A DNA stretch of 64,000 bases. It comes from Sinomonas sp. ASV486. GTDB lineage: Bacteria; Actinomycetota; Actinomycetes; Actinomycetales; Micrococcaceae. A program made the position numbers and the translations under genes. The notes under the pieces are model-generated. The model saw only the letters and a program-made list of their open reading frames with translations, was not told the origin of the DNA and made no database searches. Each line of letters begins with the position of its first letter. Position 1 is the stretch's first letter. This document shows, piece after piece, positions 25,145 through 32,780 of the stretch. Location: contig NZ_JAVFJK010000014.1 in the NCBI RefSeq assembly GCF_030908215.1, positions 62,001 to 126,000 on the forward strand, written 5' to 3'.

Positions 25145-25705
25145 CTACTTCCGGCGGCCGAACTTCGGCAGGTTGGCCATGAGCTCCGTCGCTCGGGCGG
25201 CGGCCCGCTCGACCGTGCGCTCCACGGACCGCTGGATCTGCGCGGGACGGCTCGCTTCGGTGCCGCCTTCGTGGGTGTGGGGCTCGTGGGTGTGGGGCTC
25301 GTGGGTGTGGGACTCGTGCGTGTGGGACTCGCCCGGGTGGGGCACGACGGCGGCCGGCACCAGGGCGGCCTCCTCCCCGGATACGGTGGTCTCCTCAGGC
25401 TCGGCCACAGCGCCCGGCGGGACAGCCGCGGCGGCCGGGGACCCCGGCGTCGTGCGCAGCGCGGCGATCCAGCCGCCAACCTCGCCGAGTGGCTCGACGC
25501 GGAGGGCGTAGAAGCGCTTCTGGCCCTGGGCGCGCGTGGTGACGAGACCCGCGTCGCGCAGGACCTTGAGGTGCTTGGACACCGTGGGCTGGCTCGCGGA
25601 GAGGGCCTCCACGAGTTCGCCGACCGCCTTGTCCCCCGTCCGCAGGGTGTCGAGGATGTCCCGGCGCGTGCGGTCAGCGATGACGGCGAAGATGTCTGTC
25701 ACCAT
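25145..25705 (-). CDS. ArsR-family regulator with a histidine-rich tail
   Basis: A 186-residue protein. Residues 1-75 are a winged helix-turn-helix of the ArsR type (FAVIADRTRRDILDTL, SASQPTVSKHLKVLRDAGLV). An Ala/Pro linker follows, then at 126-146 four copies of a pentapeptide of the form E-S/P-H-T-H, encoded by a 15-bp tandem repeat. The C-terminal 40 residues are helical and basic (RSVERTVERAAARATELMAN). The HTH alone is about 90 residues in typical relatives. The His-rich block could bind zinc, nickel or copper, but the classic ArsR metal cysteines are absent. It overlaps no neighbour and faces the cyclase-fold gene. Confidence 0.82.
   Translation of the reverse strand: MVTDIFAVIADRTRRDILDTLRTGDKAVGELVEALSASQPTVSKHLKVLRDAGLVTTRAQGQKRFYALRVEPLGEVGGWIAALRTTPGSPAAAAVPPGAVAEPEETTVSGEEAALVPAAVVPHPGESHTHESHTHEPHTHEPHTHEGGTEASRPAQIQRSVERTVERAAARATELMANLPKFGRRK
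25271..25330. repeat. 15-bp tandem repeat encoding HTH pentapeptides
   Basis: Four contiguous 15-bp copies (25271-25285, 25286-25300, 25301-25315, 25316-25330), the first two identical and the others with one or two changes. Each encodes E-S/P-H-T-H on the minus strand inside the ArsR-type gene. Confidence 0.92.
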
Positions 25706-25723
25706 GCCCCCAGCCTACCCACC

Positions 25724-26989
25724 TCAGTCGAACCACGGGTCGAGCCCATGGAGGGGGAAGACCTCCCTGCGCGTGGCCATGACGGCCCGGTCCACGGGAT
25801 CGTTCGGGTTGAAGCCGATCTCCCACGACCGCCACCACAGGTCTGCGCCCTCGCCCATGAGGGCGGGCGCATCCTTGCCGTACTCGTCGCGCACGTAGTC
25901 GCGCCAGGACTGGGGAGTGGGGGTCTGCAGGTTCACGGGATGCCCGGCGGCGATGCCCACGAGATGCGCCCAGGCCCGTGGCACGACCTGCACCACCTCG
26001 TACCCCCCGCCGCCGGTGGCAATCCAGCGCCCCTCGCAGAAGCGCCGGGCCAGCGCCGACACGCTCAGCGCCACCTCGCGCTGCGCGTCAACGGTGACCT
26101 GGAGGTTGGTGAGGGGATCCAGGTGGTGGGCGTCGCAGCCGTGCTGGCTCACGATCACCTCGGGCCGGAACGCCTCGACCAGCTGCGGGACCACGGCGTG
26201 GAAGGCCCGCAGCCAGCCCGCGTCCCGTGTGCCGGCGGGGAGGGCCACGTTGACGGCCGTGCCCTCCGCGTCGGCCCCGCCCGTCTCGGTGGGGAAGCCC
26301 GTCCCGGGGAAGAGGGTGAGGCCGCTCTCGTGGAGGGAGATGGTCATGACGCGGGGCTCGTCCCAGAAGATCCGCTCGGTGCCGTCGCCGTGGTGCGCGT
26401 CCGTGTCGATGTACACGACGCGGCCGACGCCGCGGTCCAGCAACCGCTGGATGGCTGCGGCAGCGTCGTTGTAGATGCAGAAGCCGGAGCCGCGGTCAGC
26501 GGCCGCGTGGTGCATGCCGCCGGCAAAGTTCACCGCGTGGACGGCAGACCCGTCGAGGATCGCCTCCGCGGCCACGAGGGAACCGCCCACGAGGCGTGCG
26601 CTGGCTTCGTGCATCCCGGCGAACGCCGGATCGTCCTCTGTGCCCAGGCCCAGGGTCGGTTCGGGCTGGTCGGGGTTCTCGCTCACCCGGTGGACCGCGG
26701 CGATGTACTCGCGCGTGTGCACCGTGGCGAGCTCGTCGTCGGTGGCCACGTGGGGCTCGACAAGCGTCACGGTCGGCAGCGAGAAGAGGCCGAGCGCCTC
26801 GCACAGCCGGGCCGTGAGGTCGAGCCGCGCGGGGCTCATGGGGTGCTGGTCACCGAAGTTGTAGCTCAGGACCGACTCGCTCCAGGCCACGGCCGTGGGG
26901 TACTCGATGCGCCGGATTGCGCTTGGGGAGCCGCCAGCAATGCTGTGCACAGGGCCGGTGGCCCGCTGCTGCGCTGCGCCCTCGGACAT
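25724..26989 (-). CDS. acuC: acetoin utilization protein AcuC (histone deacetylase family)
   Basis: A 421-residue zinc-dependent deacylase of the class I histone-deacetylase fold. Visible motifs are GGMHHA (active-site His pair), VYIDTDAHHGDGTERIFW (zinc-binding Asp/His), SLHESGLTLFPGTG and GGGGYEVV near the C-terminus with the catalytic Tyr. In Bacillus AcuC deacetylates acetyl-CoA synthetase and so controls acetate/acetoin use; an acs gene is present in this window at 61430, although 35 kb away. An N-terminal extension of about 28 residues precedes the core. It is divergent from trkH. Confidence 0.9.
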   Translation of the reverse strand: MSEGAAQQRATGPVHSIAGGSPSAIRRIEYPTAVAWSESVLSYNFGDQHPMSPARLDLTARLCEALGLFSLPTVTLVEPHVATDDELATVHTREYIAAVHRVSENPDQPEPTLGLGTEDDPAFAGMHEASARLVGGSLVAAEAILDGSAVHAVNFAGGMHHAAADRGSGFCIYNDAAAAIQRLLDRGVGRVVYIDTDAHHGDGTERIFWDEPRVMTISLHESGLTLFPGTGFPTETGGADAEGTAVNVALPAGTRDAGWLRAFHAVVPQLVEAFRPEVIVSQHGCDAHHLDPLTNLQVTVDAQREVALSVSALARRFCEGRWIATGGGGYEVVQVVPRAWAHLVGIAAGHPVNLQTPTPQSWRDYVRDEYGKDAPALMGEGADLWWRSWEIGFNPNDPVDRAVMATRREVFPLHGLDPWFD

Positions 26990-27112
26990 GGGGCTAGGCT
27001 ACCGGACCTCCACTGCGGTGCAGGCCACAAGGCGCCGCAGGTGGTTTACTGTGACACGAAGCCGCCGCCCGGGTCCTCTGGGCGACCAGTACACCCACAG
27101 GACACGCTTTCC

Positions 27113-28522
27113 ATGGCCCAGACCAAGCCGACGTGGCAGCCCGCGCCCCAGCGCGAGGGCCTCGGTCCGCTCACCGGACTCCGCGACGTCGTCGACCGGT
27201 TCGCCGCCTCGTCCCCGGCACGGCTCGCGGTGCTGACCTTCTCGGTCGCCATCATCCTGTTCACCCTGCTCCTCGCGCTCCCGATCTCGTCCACTGACGG
27301 CAGGGTCACGCCGCTCCACGAGGCCCTGTTCACCGCCGCATCCGCGGTCTGTGTGACGGGCCTGACGGTCGTCTCGACGGCGGCGCACTGGACGTTCTTC
27401 GGGCAGCTCGTCATCCTGCTCGGCATCTTCGTGGGCGGCCTCGGGACGCTCACCATCGCGTCGCTGCTCACGCTCATGGTGAGCAGACGGCTCGGCCTGC
27501 GCAGCAGGCTCATCGCCCAGGAGGGACTCAACACGAGCCGTCTGGGCGAGGTCGGGGAGCTCCTGCGCGTCGTCATCATGACGTCGGTCCTGATCGAGGG
27601 CTCGCTCGCCGTCGTCCTCACGGCGCGATTCGTGACGCTCGGCGAGGACTGGTGGCAGTCCCTGTGGCACGGGATCTTCTACTCGATCTCATCCTTCAAC
27701 AACGCGGGCTTCACTCCCCACTCGGACGGGATCGTCCCCTACCAGCAGGATCTCTGGATCCTCGTGCCGATCGCGCTCGGGGCCTTCGTGGGCTCGCTCG
27801 GATTCCCCGTGATCCTCGGCCTGCGGCAGGGCGGATTCCGGTGGAAGAGGTGGAGCCTGCACGTCAAGCTCACGATCCAGGTCTCCGCAATCCTCGTGGC
27901 CCTCGGCAGCGCGCTGTGGGGCTGGATGGAGTGGGACAACCCGCGCACGATCGGCGCGATGAACGTGGGCAACAAGGTCATCCACTCCGTGTTCGCGTCC
28001 ATCATGACCCGCTCCTGCGGGTTCAACCTCGTTGACCAGAACAGCCTGGAGGGCACCACACGGATCCTCACGGACGCACTCATGTTCGTGGGAGGCGGAT
28101 CGGCCTCGACCGCGGGCGGCATCAAGGTCACTACCCTCGCGGTGCTGTTCCTCGCGATCCTCGCCGAGGGGCGCGGCGACCCAGACGTCAAGGCGTACGG
28201 GCGCACGATCCCCCACAGTGCACTGCGGGTGGCGATCTCGGTGATCGTCGCCGGGGCGACGCTCGTGCTCGTGGGCTGCTTCCTCATGGCGGCGATCACG
28301 GGGCAGTCGCTCGACCGGGTCCTGTTCGAGGTCCTCTCGGCCTTCGCGACCGTGGGACTGAGCACGGGCCTCAGCGCCGAGTCCCCGCCAGCCGGCATGT
28401 ACGTCCTGACGGTGCTCATGTTCGCCGGCCGCGTCGGGACGATCACGCTCGCGTCCGGGCTGTCCGTCCGCCAGCGCATCCAGCTGTACCACTACCCGGA
28501 AGAGAGGCCGATCATTGGCTAA
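27113..28522 (+). CDS. trkH/ktrB: TrkH-family potassium uptake membrane subunit
   Basis: A 469-residue potassium channel-like translocator with four M1-P-M2 units. Selectivity-filter regions can be seen as AASAVCVTGLTVV, SISSFNNAGFTPHSDG, SIMTRSCGFNLVD and SAFATVGLSTGLS, each with the central glycine. The first membrane segment is at ARLAVLTFSVAIILFTLLLA after a hydrophilic N-terminus. ATG at 27113 is the first good start in this frame; the longer upstream open frame is the antisense of acuC. It overlaps the trkA gene by 8 nt, giving the usual Trk/Ktr pair in which cytosolic TrkA gates the channel in response to nucleotides. Confidence 0.93.
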   Translation: MAQTKPTWQPAPQREGLGPLTGLRDVVDRFAASSPARLAVLTFSVAIILFTLLLALPISSTDGRVTPLHEALFTAASAVCVTGLTVVSTAAHWTFFGQLVILLGIFVGGLGTLTIASLLTLMVSRRLGLRSRLIAQEGLNTSRLGEVGELLRVVIMTSVLIEGSLAVVLTARFVTLGEDWWQSLWHGIFYSISSFNNAGFTPHSDGIVPYQQDLWILVPIALGAFVGSLGFPVILGLRQGGFRWKRWSLHVKLTIQVSAILVALGSALWGWMEWDNPRTIGAMNVGNKVIHSVFASIMTRSCGFNLVDQNSLEGTTRILTDALMFVGGGSASTAGGIKVTTLAVLFLAILAEGRGDPDVKAYGRTIPHSALRVAISVIVAGATLVLVGCFLMAAITGQSLDRVLFEVLSAFATVGLSTGLSAESPPAGMYVLTVLMFAGRVGTITLASGLSVRQRIQLYHYPEERPIIG

Positions 28523-29213
28523 TCCCACCACCAGCACGGCGGCCGCCAGCCGGCGCCCCAACCCCTCGGCGCCCGTCCTCGTGATCGGGCTCGGCCGCTT
28601 CGGCGCCGCCACGGCCGAGCAGCTCGTGAAGCAGGGCCGCGAGGTCCTCGCGATCGAGCGGGACGTCAACCTCGTCCAGAAATGGTCCGGGACCCTCACT
28701 CATGTGGTGCAGGCGGATGCGACGAACATCGACGCGCTGCGCCAGCTCGGCGCCCAGGAGTTCCAGTCCGCCGTGGTCGGCGTGGGGACCTCGATCGAAT
28801 CGTCGGTGCTCATCACCGCGAACCTCGTGGACCTCGGGATCGAGCAGATGTGGGTCAAGGCGATCACCCCCTCGCACGGCAAGATCCTCGCCCGCATCGG
28901 CGCGAACCACGTGATCTACCCCGAGGCGGACGCCGGCGTCCGCGCCGCGCACCTCGTGAGCGGGCGCATGCTGGACTTCATCGAGTTCGACGACGACTTC
29001 GCGATCGTCAAGATGTACCCGCCCAAGGAGACCCAGGGCTTCACTCTGGCCGAGTCCGGTGTGCGGTCGAAGTACGGCGTGACCATCGTGGGCGTCAAGA
29101 GCCCGGGCGAGGACTTCACGTATGCCCAGCCCAACACGAAGGTCACGGGCAGGGACATGCTCATCGTCTCGGGACACGTCGACCTGCTCGAGCGGTTCGC
29201 AGCGCGGCCGTAG
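28515..29213 (+). CDS. trkA/ktrA: TrkA-family potassium uptake regulatory protein
   Basis: A 232-residue RCK protein. Residues 22-140 form the Rossmann domain (VLVIGLGRFGAATAEQLVKQ) with the acidic end of the second strand in AIERD and the QADATN motif. A TrkA_C domain covers about 150-230. It binds ATP/ADP or NAD(H) and c-di-AMP in relatives and gates the TrkH channel. The start is TTG at 28515, overlapping the trkH stop by 8 nt, so its translation is coupled. The 122 bp after its stop hold GC-rich imperfect repeats but no gene. Confidence 0.9.
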   Translation: MANPTTSTAAASRRPNPSAPVLVIGLGRFGAATAEQLVKQGREVLAIERDVNLVQKWSGTLTHVVQADATNIDALRQLGAQEFQSAVVGVGTSIESSVLITANLVDLGIEQMWVKAITPSHGKILARIGANHVIYPEADAGVRAAHLVSGRMLDFIEFDDDFAIVKMYPPKETQGFTLAESGVRSKYGVTIVGVKSPGEDFTYAQPNTKVTGRDMLIVSGHVDLLERFAARP

Positions 29214-29335
29214 GACGCGCTGCACGGCGAGGCGCAGCCAAAATTCGCGCGACGCGGCGCAGCCAGAAGACGCGTGTCGCGGCGCGGCCACGCGTCACGC
29301 CCGGGGCGCGCACGACGGCGCGTGGCGGCGAGCGC

Positions 29336-30172
29336 TCAGAGGCGGCGCAGCGCGGCGTCGAGCATCTCCTCGGTGAGCCTTCCGGTGGAGGTGTTGTGCG
29401 GGCTGACGTGGTAGCAGCCCCGCAGCCGAACAACCTCTGCGCCGCCCGGGAGGCGCAGGAGCACCTCTGCGCCGTGCCCGAAGGCTGGTTTGGGCCGCGG
29501 CGCACCCCAGCCGAGTCGTCGGGCGGCCGCGAGGACTGCGTTCCAGCCGACCGCGCCGAGGGCGAGGATGGCTGAGAGCCCTTGGGGCGAGGCGGCGCTC
29601 AGGGCCAGATCGCGGTCGAGCCAGTGCCCGCACGTGGCGAGTTCGTCCGGCGTCGGCCGATTCGCGGGCGGCGCGCAGCGCACGGAGGCGACCATGCGGA
29701 TCCCGGTGAGGGCCATGCCGTCTCCCGCGGCGACCGACGTGGCCTGATTGGCGTAGCCGGTGCGGTGCAGGGCGGCGTAGAGCCAGTCGCCGGAGCGGTC
29801 GCCGGTGAACATGCGCCCCGTCCGGTTCGTGCCGTTGGCCGCGGGCGCGAGGCCCACGATGAGCTTCGACGCCCTCGGGTCTCCGAATGACGGCCCGGGC
29901 CGGCCCCAGTAGGGCTGGTCCGCGAATGCTGCCCTCCGGCCGCCGATTGCGACCGATTCCCGCCATTCGACGAGGCGTGGGCACGCGCGGCACACCGAAC
30001 TCATCGCGTCCACGTCCTGGACCGAGCCCGCCGAGGAGGCGAGCCGCGCGACGTCGTGCGCGGTGCGCGCGACCGGAGTCTGGGCCGTTGCGGGGTCGTC
30101 GGGCCACCCGGTCCCGGGCGGAACAGGCGAGGCGAACGGCTGGCCCGTGACGGGGTGCGGATCTGCGCGCAT
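29336..30172 (-). CDS. udgB: uracil-DNA glycosylase, family 5 (UdgB type)
   Basis: A 278-residue DNA repair glycosylase that removes uracil and other deaminated bases. The family 5 active-site motif GLAPAANGTNRTGRMFTGD is present at about residues 107-125, and the second motif is GCYHVSPHNTSTGRLT near the C-terminus. Cysteines expected for the iron-sulfur cluster are visible in CRACPRLVEW and later in VRCAPP and CGHWLDRD. ATG at 30172 is preferred over 30259, which would add a Pro/Gly-rich stretch overlapping the divergent gene's promoter. It is divergent from the NADP-binding protein gene. Confidence 0.88.
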   Translation of the reverse strand: MRADPHPVTGQPFASPVPPGTGWPDDPATAQTPVARTAHDVARLASSAGSVQDVDAMSSVCRACPRLVEWRESVAIGGRRAAFADQPYWGRPGPSFGDPRASKLIVGLAPAANGTNRTGRMFTGDRSGDWLYAALHRTGYANQATSVAAGDGMALTGIRMVASVRCAPPANRPTPDELATCGHWLDRDLALSAASPQGLSAILALGAVGWNAVLAAARRLGWGAPRPKPAFGHGAEVLLRLPGGAEVVRLRGCYHVSPHNTSTGRLTEEMLDAALRRL

Positions 30173-30252
30173 GGGACTACGGTATGTCGCACCCCACGGC
30201 GGGTGGCCCCCCGGCGGGAATACGCCACCCCGGGCGATGGGTTGGCGCAGAC

Positions 30253-30897
30253 ATGACAACGATCGGAATCATCGGAGCAGGACACATCGGCAGCCAGATT
30301 GCGCGCAAGGCGGTGGGGCTCGGCTACGACGTCGTGATCAGCAACTCCCGAGGACCGGAGACGCTCGCTGATCTCGTCGCGGAGCTCGGTCCGCGTGCGA
30401 AGGCTGCGGTTGCAGCGGAGGCCGCCGAGGCGGGCGACTTCGCGGTCGTCACCGTGCCGTTCAAGAACCTCGAGCAGGTGCCGGTCCAGCCGCTCGCCGG
30501 CAAGGTCGTCATCGACACGAACAACTACTACTGGGAGCGCGACGGCCACATTGCCGTCCTCGACGAGGGGCAGGCCACGGTCTCGGGGCTCCTCCAGGAG
30601 CACCTTCCGACGTCCAAGGTCGCCAAGGGCTTCAACCACATCCGCTACACAGACATCACGACCGATGGCACGCCCGCTGGCACCCCCGACCGCCGTGCCC
30701 TCGCTACCGCGAGCGATTCGCCCGAGGCCGCGGAGCTCGTGACGAGGCTCTACGACGAGTTCGGCTTCGACACCGTCAACGTCGGGCCGCTTGCGGGCAG
30801 CTGGCGCGTGGAACGGGACCGCCCCGCGTACGCCGCTGGACGTCAGACCGCAGCCGAGCTCGAGGCCAACCTCGCCAAGGCACCGCGCACCATCTGA
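30253..30897 (+). CDS. NADP/F420-dependent oxidoreductase-like protein
   Basis: A 214-residue protein with an N-terminal dinucleotide-binding fold (MTTIGIIGAGHIGSQIARKA) of the NADP-oxidoreductase, F420-dependent (NpdG/F420_oxidored) family. SNSRGPETL follows the second strand, where such enzymes bind the NADP 2'-phosphate, and later come VIDTNNYYWERDG and VAKGFNHI. It may reduce F420 or another cofactor with NADPH; relatives are often annotated only as NAD(P)-binding proteins. ATG at 30253 lies 80 bp from the divergent uracil-DNA glycosylase start. A strong hairpin follows the stop. Confidence 0.82.
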   Translation: MTTIGIIGAGHIGSQIARKAVGLGYDVVISNSRGPETLADLVAELGPRAKAAVAAEAAEAGDFAVVTVPFKNLEQVPVQPLAGKVVIDTNNYYWERDGHIAVLDEGQATVSGLLQEHLPTSKVAKGFNHIRYTDITTDGTPAGTPDRRALATASDSPEAAELVTRLYDEFGFDTVNVGPLAGSWRVERDRPAYAAGRQTAAELEANLAKAPRTI

Positions 30898-30934
30898 GGC
30901 GCCCTGCTCTGGGGCGCCTGCAGCGGAGGTTAGG

Positions 30935-30968
30935 GGCGCACGACGGCGAGGGCTCGCCGTCGTGCGCC
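30935..30968. terminator. bidirectional terminator hairpin between convergent genes
   Basis: A perfect 16-bp inverted repeat (30935-30950 and 30953-30968) with a 2-nt loop, between the stop codons at 30897 and 30979. Each arm contains the 11-mer GCACGACGGCG that recurs elsewhere in the window. No T-tract follows. Confidence 0.75.
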
Positions 30969-30978
30969 TCTCGCCCTC

Positions 30979-31800
30979 TCACGACGCGGACTGCACCGCT
31001 GCGCGGTCGAGGAATTCGAGGAGGGCGCTGGCCAGGAGGTCGGGGGCGGTCATGTTTGCCGCGTGGCCTTGGCCCGCCAAGACTGCGATGCGAGCGTCCG
31101 CGAACCTCGCGGCAACGGACTCATACCATGAGCGGCGCTGCGGTTCGGTGGCTTCGCCGACCACGATCAGTACCGGCGCGGCAACTCTATCGGTCTCCAA
31201 CGGGTCGGCAGCGTGCTCGTTGACCGCGCGCAGTTCACGCGGGATCGTGTACGCCGAACGGAGCATCGCGTGCCAGATGGACTGCGACTTGAGGGCTTCA
31301 ATCTGCGCAGGTTCCATCCGGGCTGCCGCGGGCAGGAAGAGGTCGAGTGCCTCTTCCGGCAGGCCCGAGGTGACTAGCCGGTCGAGCTCGTCGATGAACG
31401 CACGGGGGATGATCTCCACTCCAGAGGGAGCGGTGCTGCCCTCATAGAGTGTGAGACTGCCAAGGTTCGGGATTCGGGGCGCAGCATGGACGGCGACGAG
31501 TCCTCCAAACGAATGGCCGTACACATGTACTGGGCCCGGGAGCGCGGCGGCGACCGCGACGGCGTCCTCCACCTCGCGCTTGGTGTCGTACGCCTCGGCG
31601 TCCCCGCTCGCGGGGCGTCCGCGCCGGTCGAGGGCTGCGACCGTCATGTGAGGCGCAAGCAGCGGAATCATCCGGTCCCACGCTGTGTGGTCGCACGCCG
31701 CCCCGTGGATCGCGAGGAGGGTCGGTCCGGATCCTGTGATCCACACCGCGATCGGGGTCCCGTCCGCCGAGGGCACCGTCTTGCACTGGGTCTCGGTCAT
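30979..31800 (-). CDS. alpha/beta hydrolase
   Basis: A 273-residue alpha/beta-hydrolase. The oxyanion-hole segment is LLAIHGAACDHTAWD, the nucleophile elbow is YGHSFGGL (Ser near residue 104), and the catalytic His lies in LAGQGHAANM near residue 250. The substrate cannot be told from sequence; related proteins are annotated as esterases, haloperoxidase-like or MenH-like enzymes. ATG at 31800 overlaps the stop of the upstream hydrolase gene (ATGA), so the two are translated as a pair. Confidence 0.82.
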   Translation of the reverse strand: MTETQCKTVPSADGTPIAVWITGSGPTLLAIHGAACDHTAWDRMIPLLAPHMTVAALDRRGRPASGDAEAYDTKREVEDAVAVAAALPGPVHVYGHSFGGLVAVHAAPRIPNLGSLTLYEGSTAPSGVEIIPRAFIDELDRLVTSGLPEEALDLFLPAAARMEPAQIEALKSQSIWHAMLRSAYTIPRELRAVNEHAADPLETDRVAAPVLIVVGEATEPQRRSWYESVAARFADARIAVLAGQGHAANMTAPDLLASALLEFLDRAAVQSAS

Positions 31801-32621
31801 GGTTCTTCTCCTGTCAGTGTTGGTTCGGTCATCCCGGAGGCGCGCGGACAGCCTGCCCAGAGTCTGGCGAGTGAGGCCGCGACGTGGTCCGGCTCGGTGC
31901 GGTGCGGCGGGTCGAAGTGGTGCCGACCGGGGAACACTTCCAGGCGGAACCGGGGGAACACCCCGGAGAGCCGGTCCGCGATCTCACCGTAGTCGTCCGG
32001 GTTGGACAGGGCGCCGAGGGCGAAGTAGACGGGCTTGTCGAAGCGCGTGAGTACATCCCGATCGAGGTCGTAGGTCGCGAAGGTCGTCAGGAACGCGCGG
32101 ATGCCTGCCGGTCGCAGCGCCATCCACGGAGGCTGCTCCCCGCCCGGAACGGGCAGGCCGGCGGTCACGCCAGGGCGGACGCCGAGCCGGACGAACCGGG
32201 CCATGAACTCGTCGGGCTCAAGGCCCTCGAGCTCCTGGTACTGCTCCCACAGGGCCCGGTGCGCCGGACTCCAGCCCCAGTTCCCGGCCCACGCGGGCTC
32301 GAGGAGCGCCAGCGATTCGAGCCGCTCGGGGTGCTTTGCCGCGAACGCGAGGACAGAGGCTCCACCGCCCGAATACCCCACGAGGTGGAACGTCTCCCAC
32401 CCGAGCGCGTCCGCCATGCGCGCGACGCCGGCCGCTTCCGTGTCGAGGGAATAGTCAGGTGGCGGCGTGGGGCTGGCATACACCTCGAGATCCTTGGATA
32501 CCGCGTGGACGGATTCGCCCAGTCTGTCGTGCAGAGACGAGATGAGCGCCCCGTAGGCGGGCGTGGCAGGCAGGACGCTGCCCGGGAGGAGAATCGCGCG
32601 GTGGGCGGGGGACGTGTTCAT
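31797..32621 (-). CDS. alpha/beta hydrolase
   Basis: A 274-residue alpha/beta-hydrolase, the first gene of a two-gene operon. Motifs are HRAILLPGSVLPATPAYGAL, the nucleophile elbow VGYSGGGASVLAF, and the catalytic His in PGRHHFDPPHRT near the C-terminus. It is only distantly similar to the second hydrolase, so the pair is not a recent duplication. ATG at 32621 was chosen; an ATG at 32657 would add 12 residues but has no better ribosome-binding site. The divergent gene at 32781 is a LuxR-type regulator that may control this pair (inference from arrangement). Confidence 0.8.
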   Translation of the reverse strand: MNTSPAHRAILLPGSVLPATPAYGALISSLHDRLGESVHAVSKDLEVYASPTPPPDYSLDTEAAGVARMADALGWETFHLVGYSGGGASVLAFAAKHPERLESLALLEPAWAGNWGWSPAHRALWEQYQELEGLEPDEFMARFVRLGVRPGVTAGLPVPGGEQPPWMALRPAGIRAFLTTFATYDLDRDVLTRFDKPVYFALGALSNPDDYGEIADRLSGVFPRFRLEVFPGRHHFDPPHRTEPDHVAASLARLWAGCPRASGMTEPTLTGEEP

Positions 32622-32780
32622 GACCCAAGAATCCCGCACCGGGGAGTGGAGCAACATCGCGTGATCGCGCTATCTCGTCCATGCGGCAGGCACCCCCGCG
32701 TGGCCGGAGGCCGGCCGGACACGGGCCGGACACGAGGCTTGCCTCTGGTCGAGCCGCAATCTGGGGTCCATGATCAACCC

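Noticed and set aside
25271-27112. Upstream 614-codon extension of the trkH frame
   Set aside because: It is antisense to acuC and the ArsR gene; TrkH homology begins only after the ATG at 27113.
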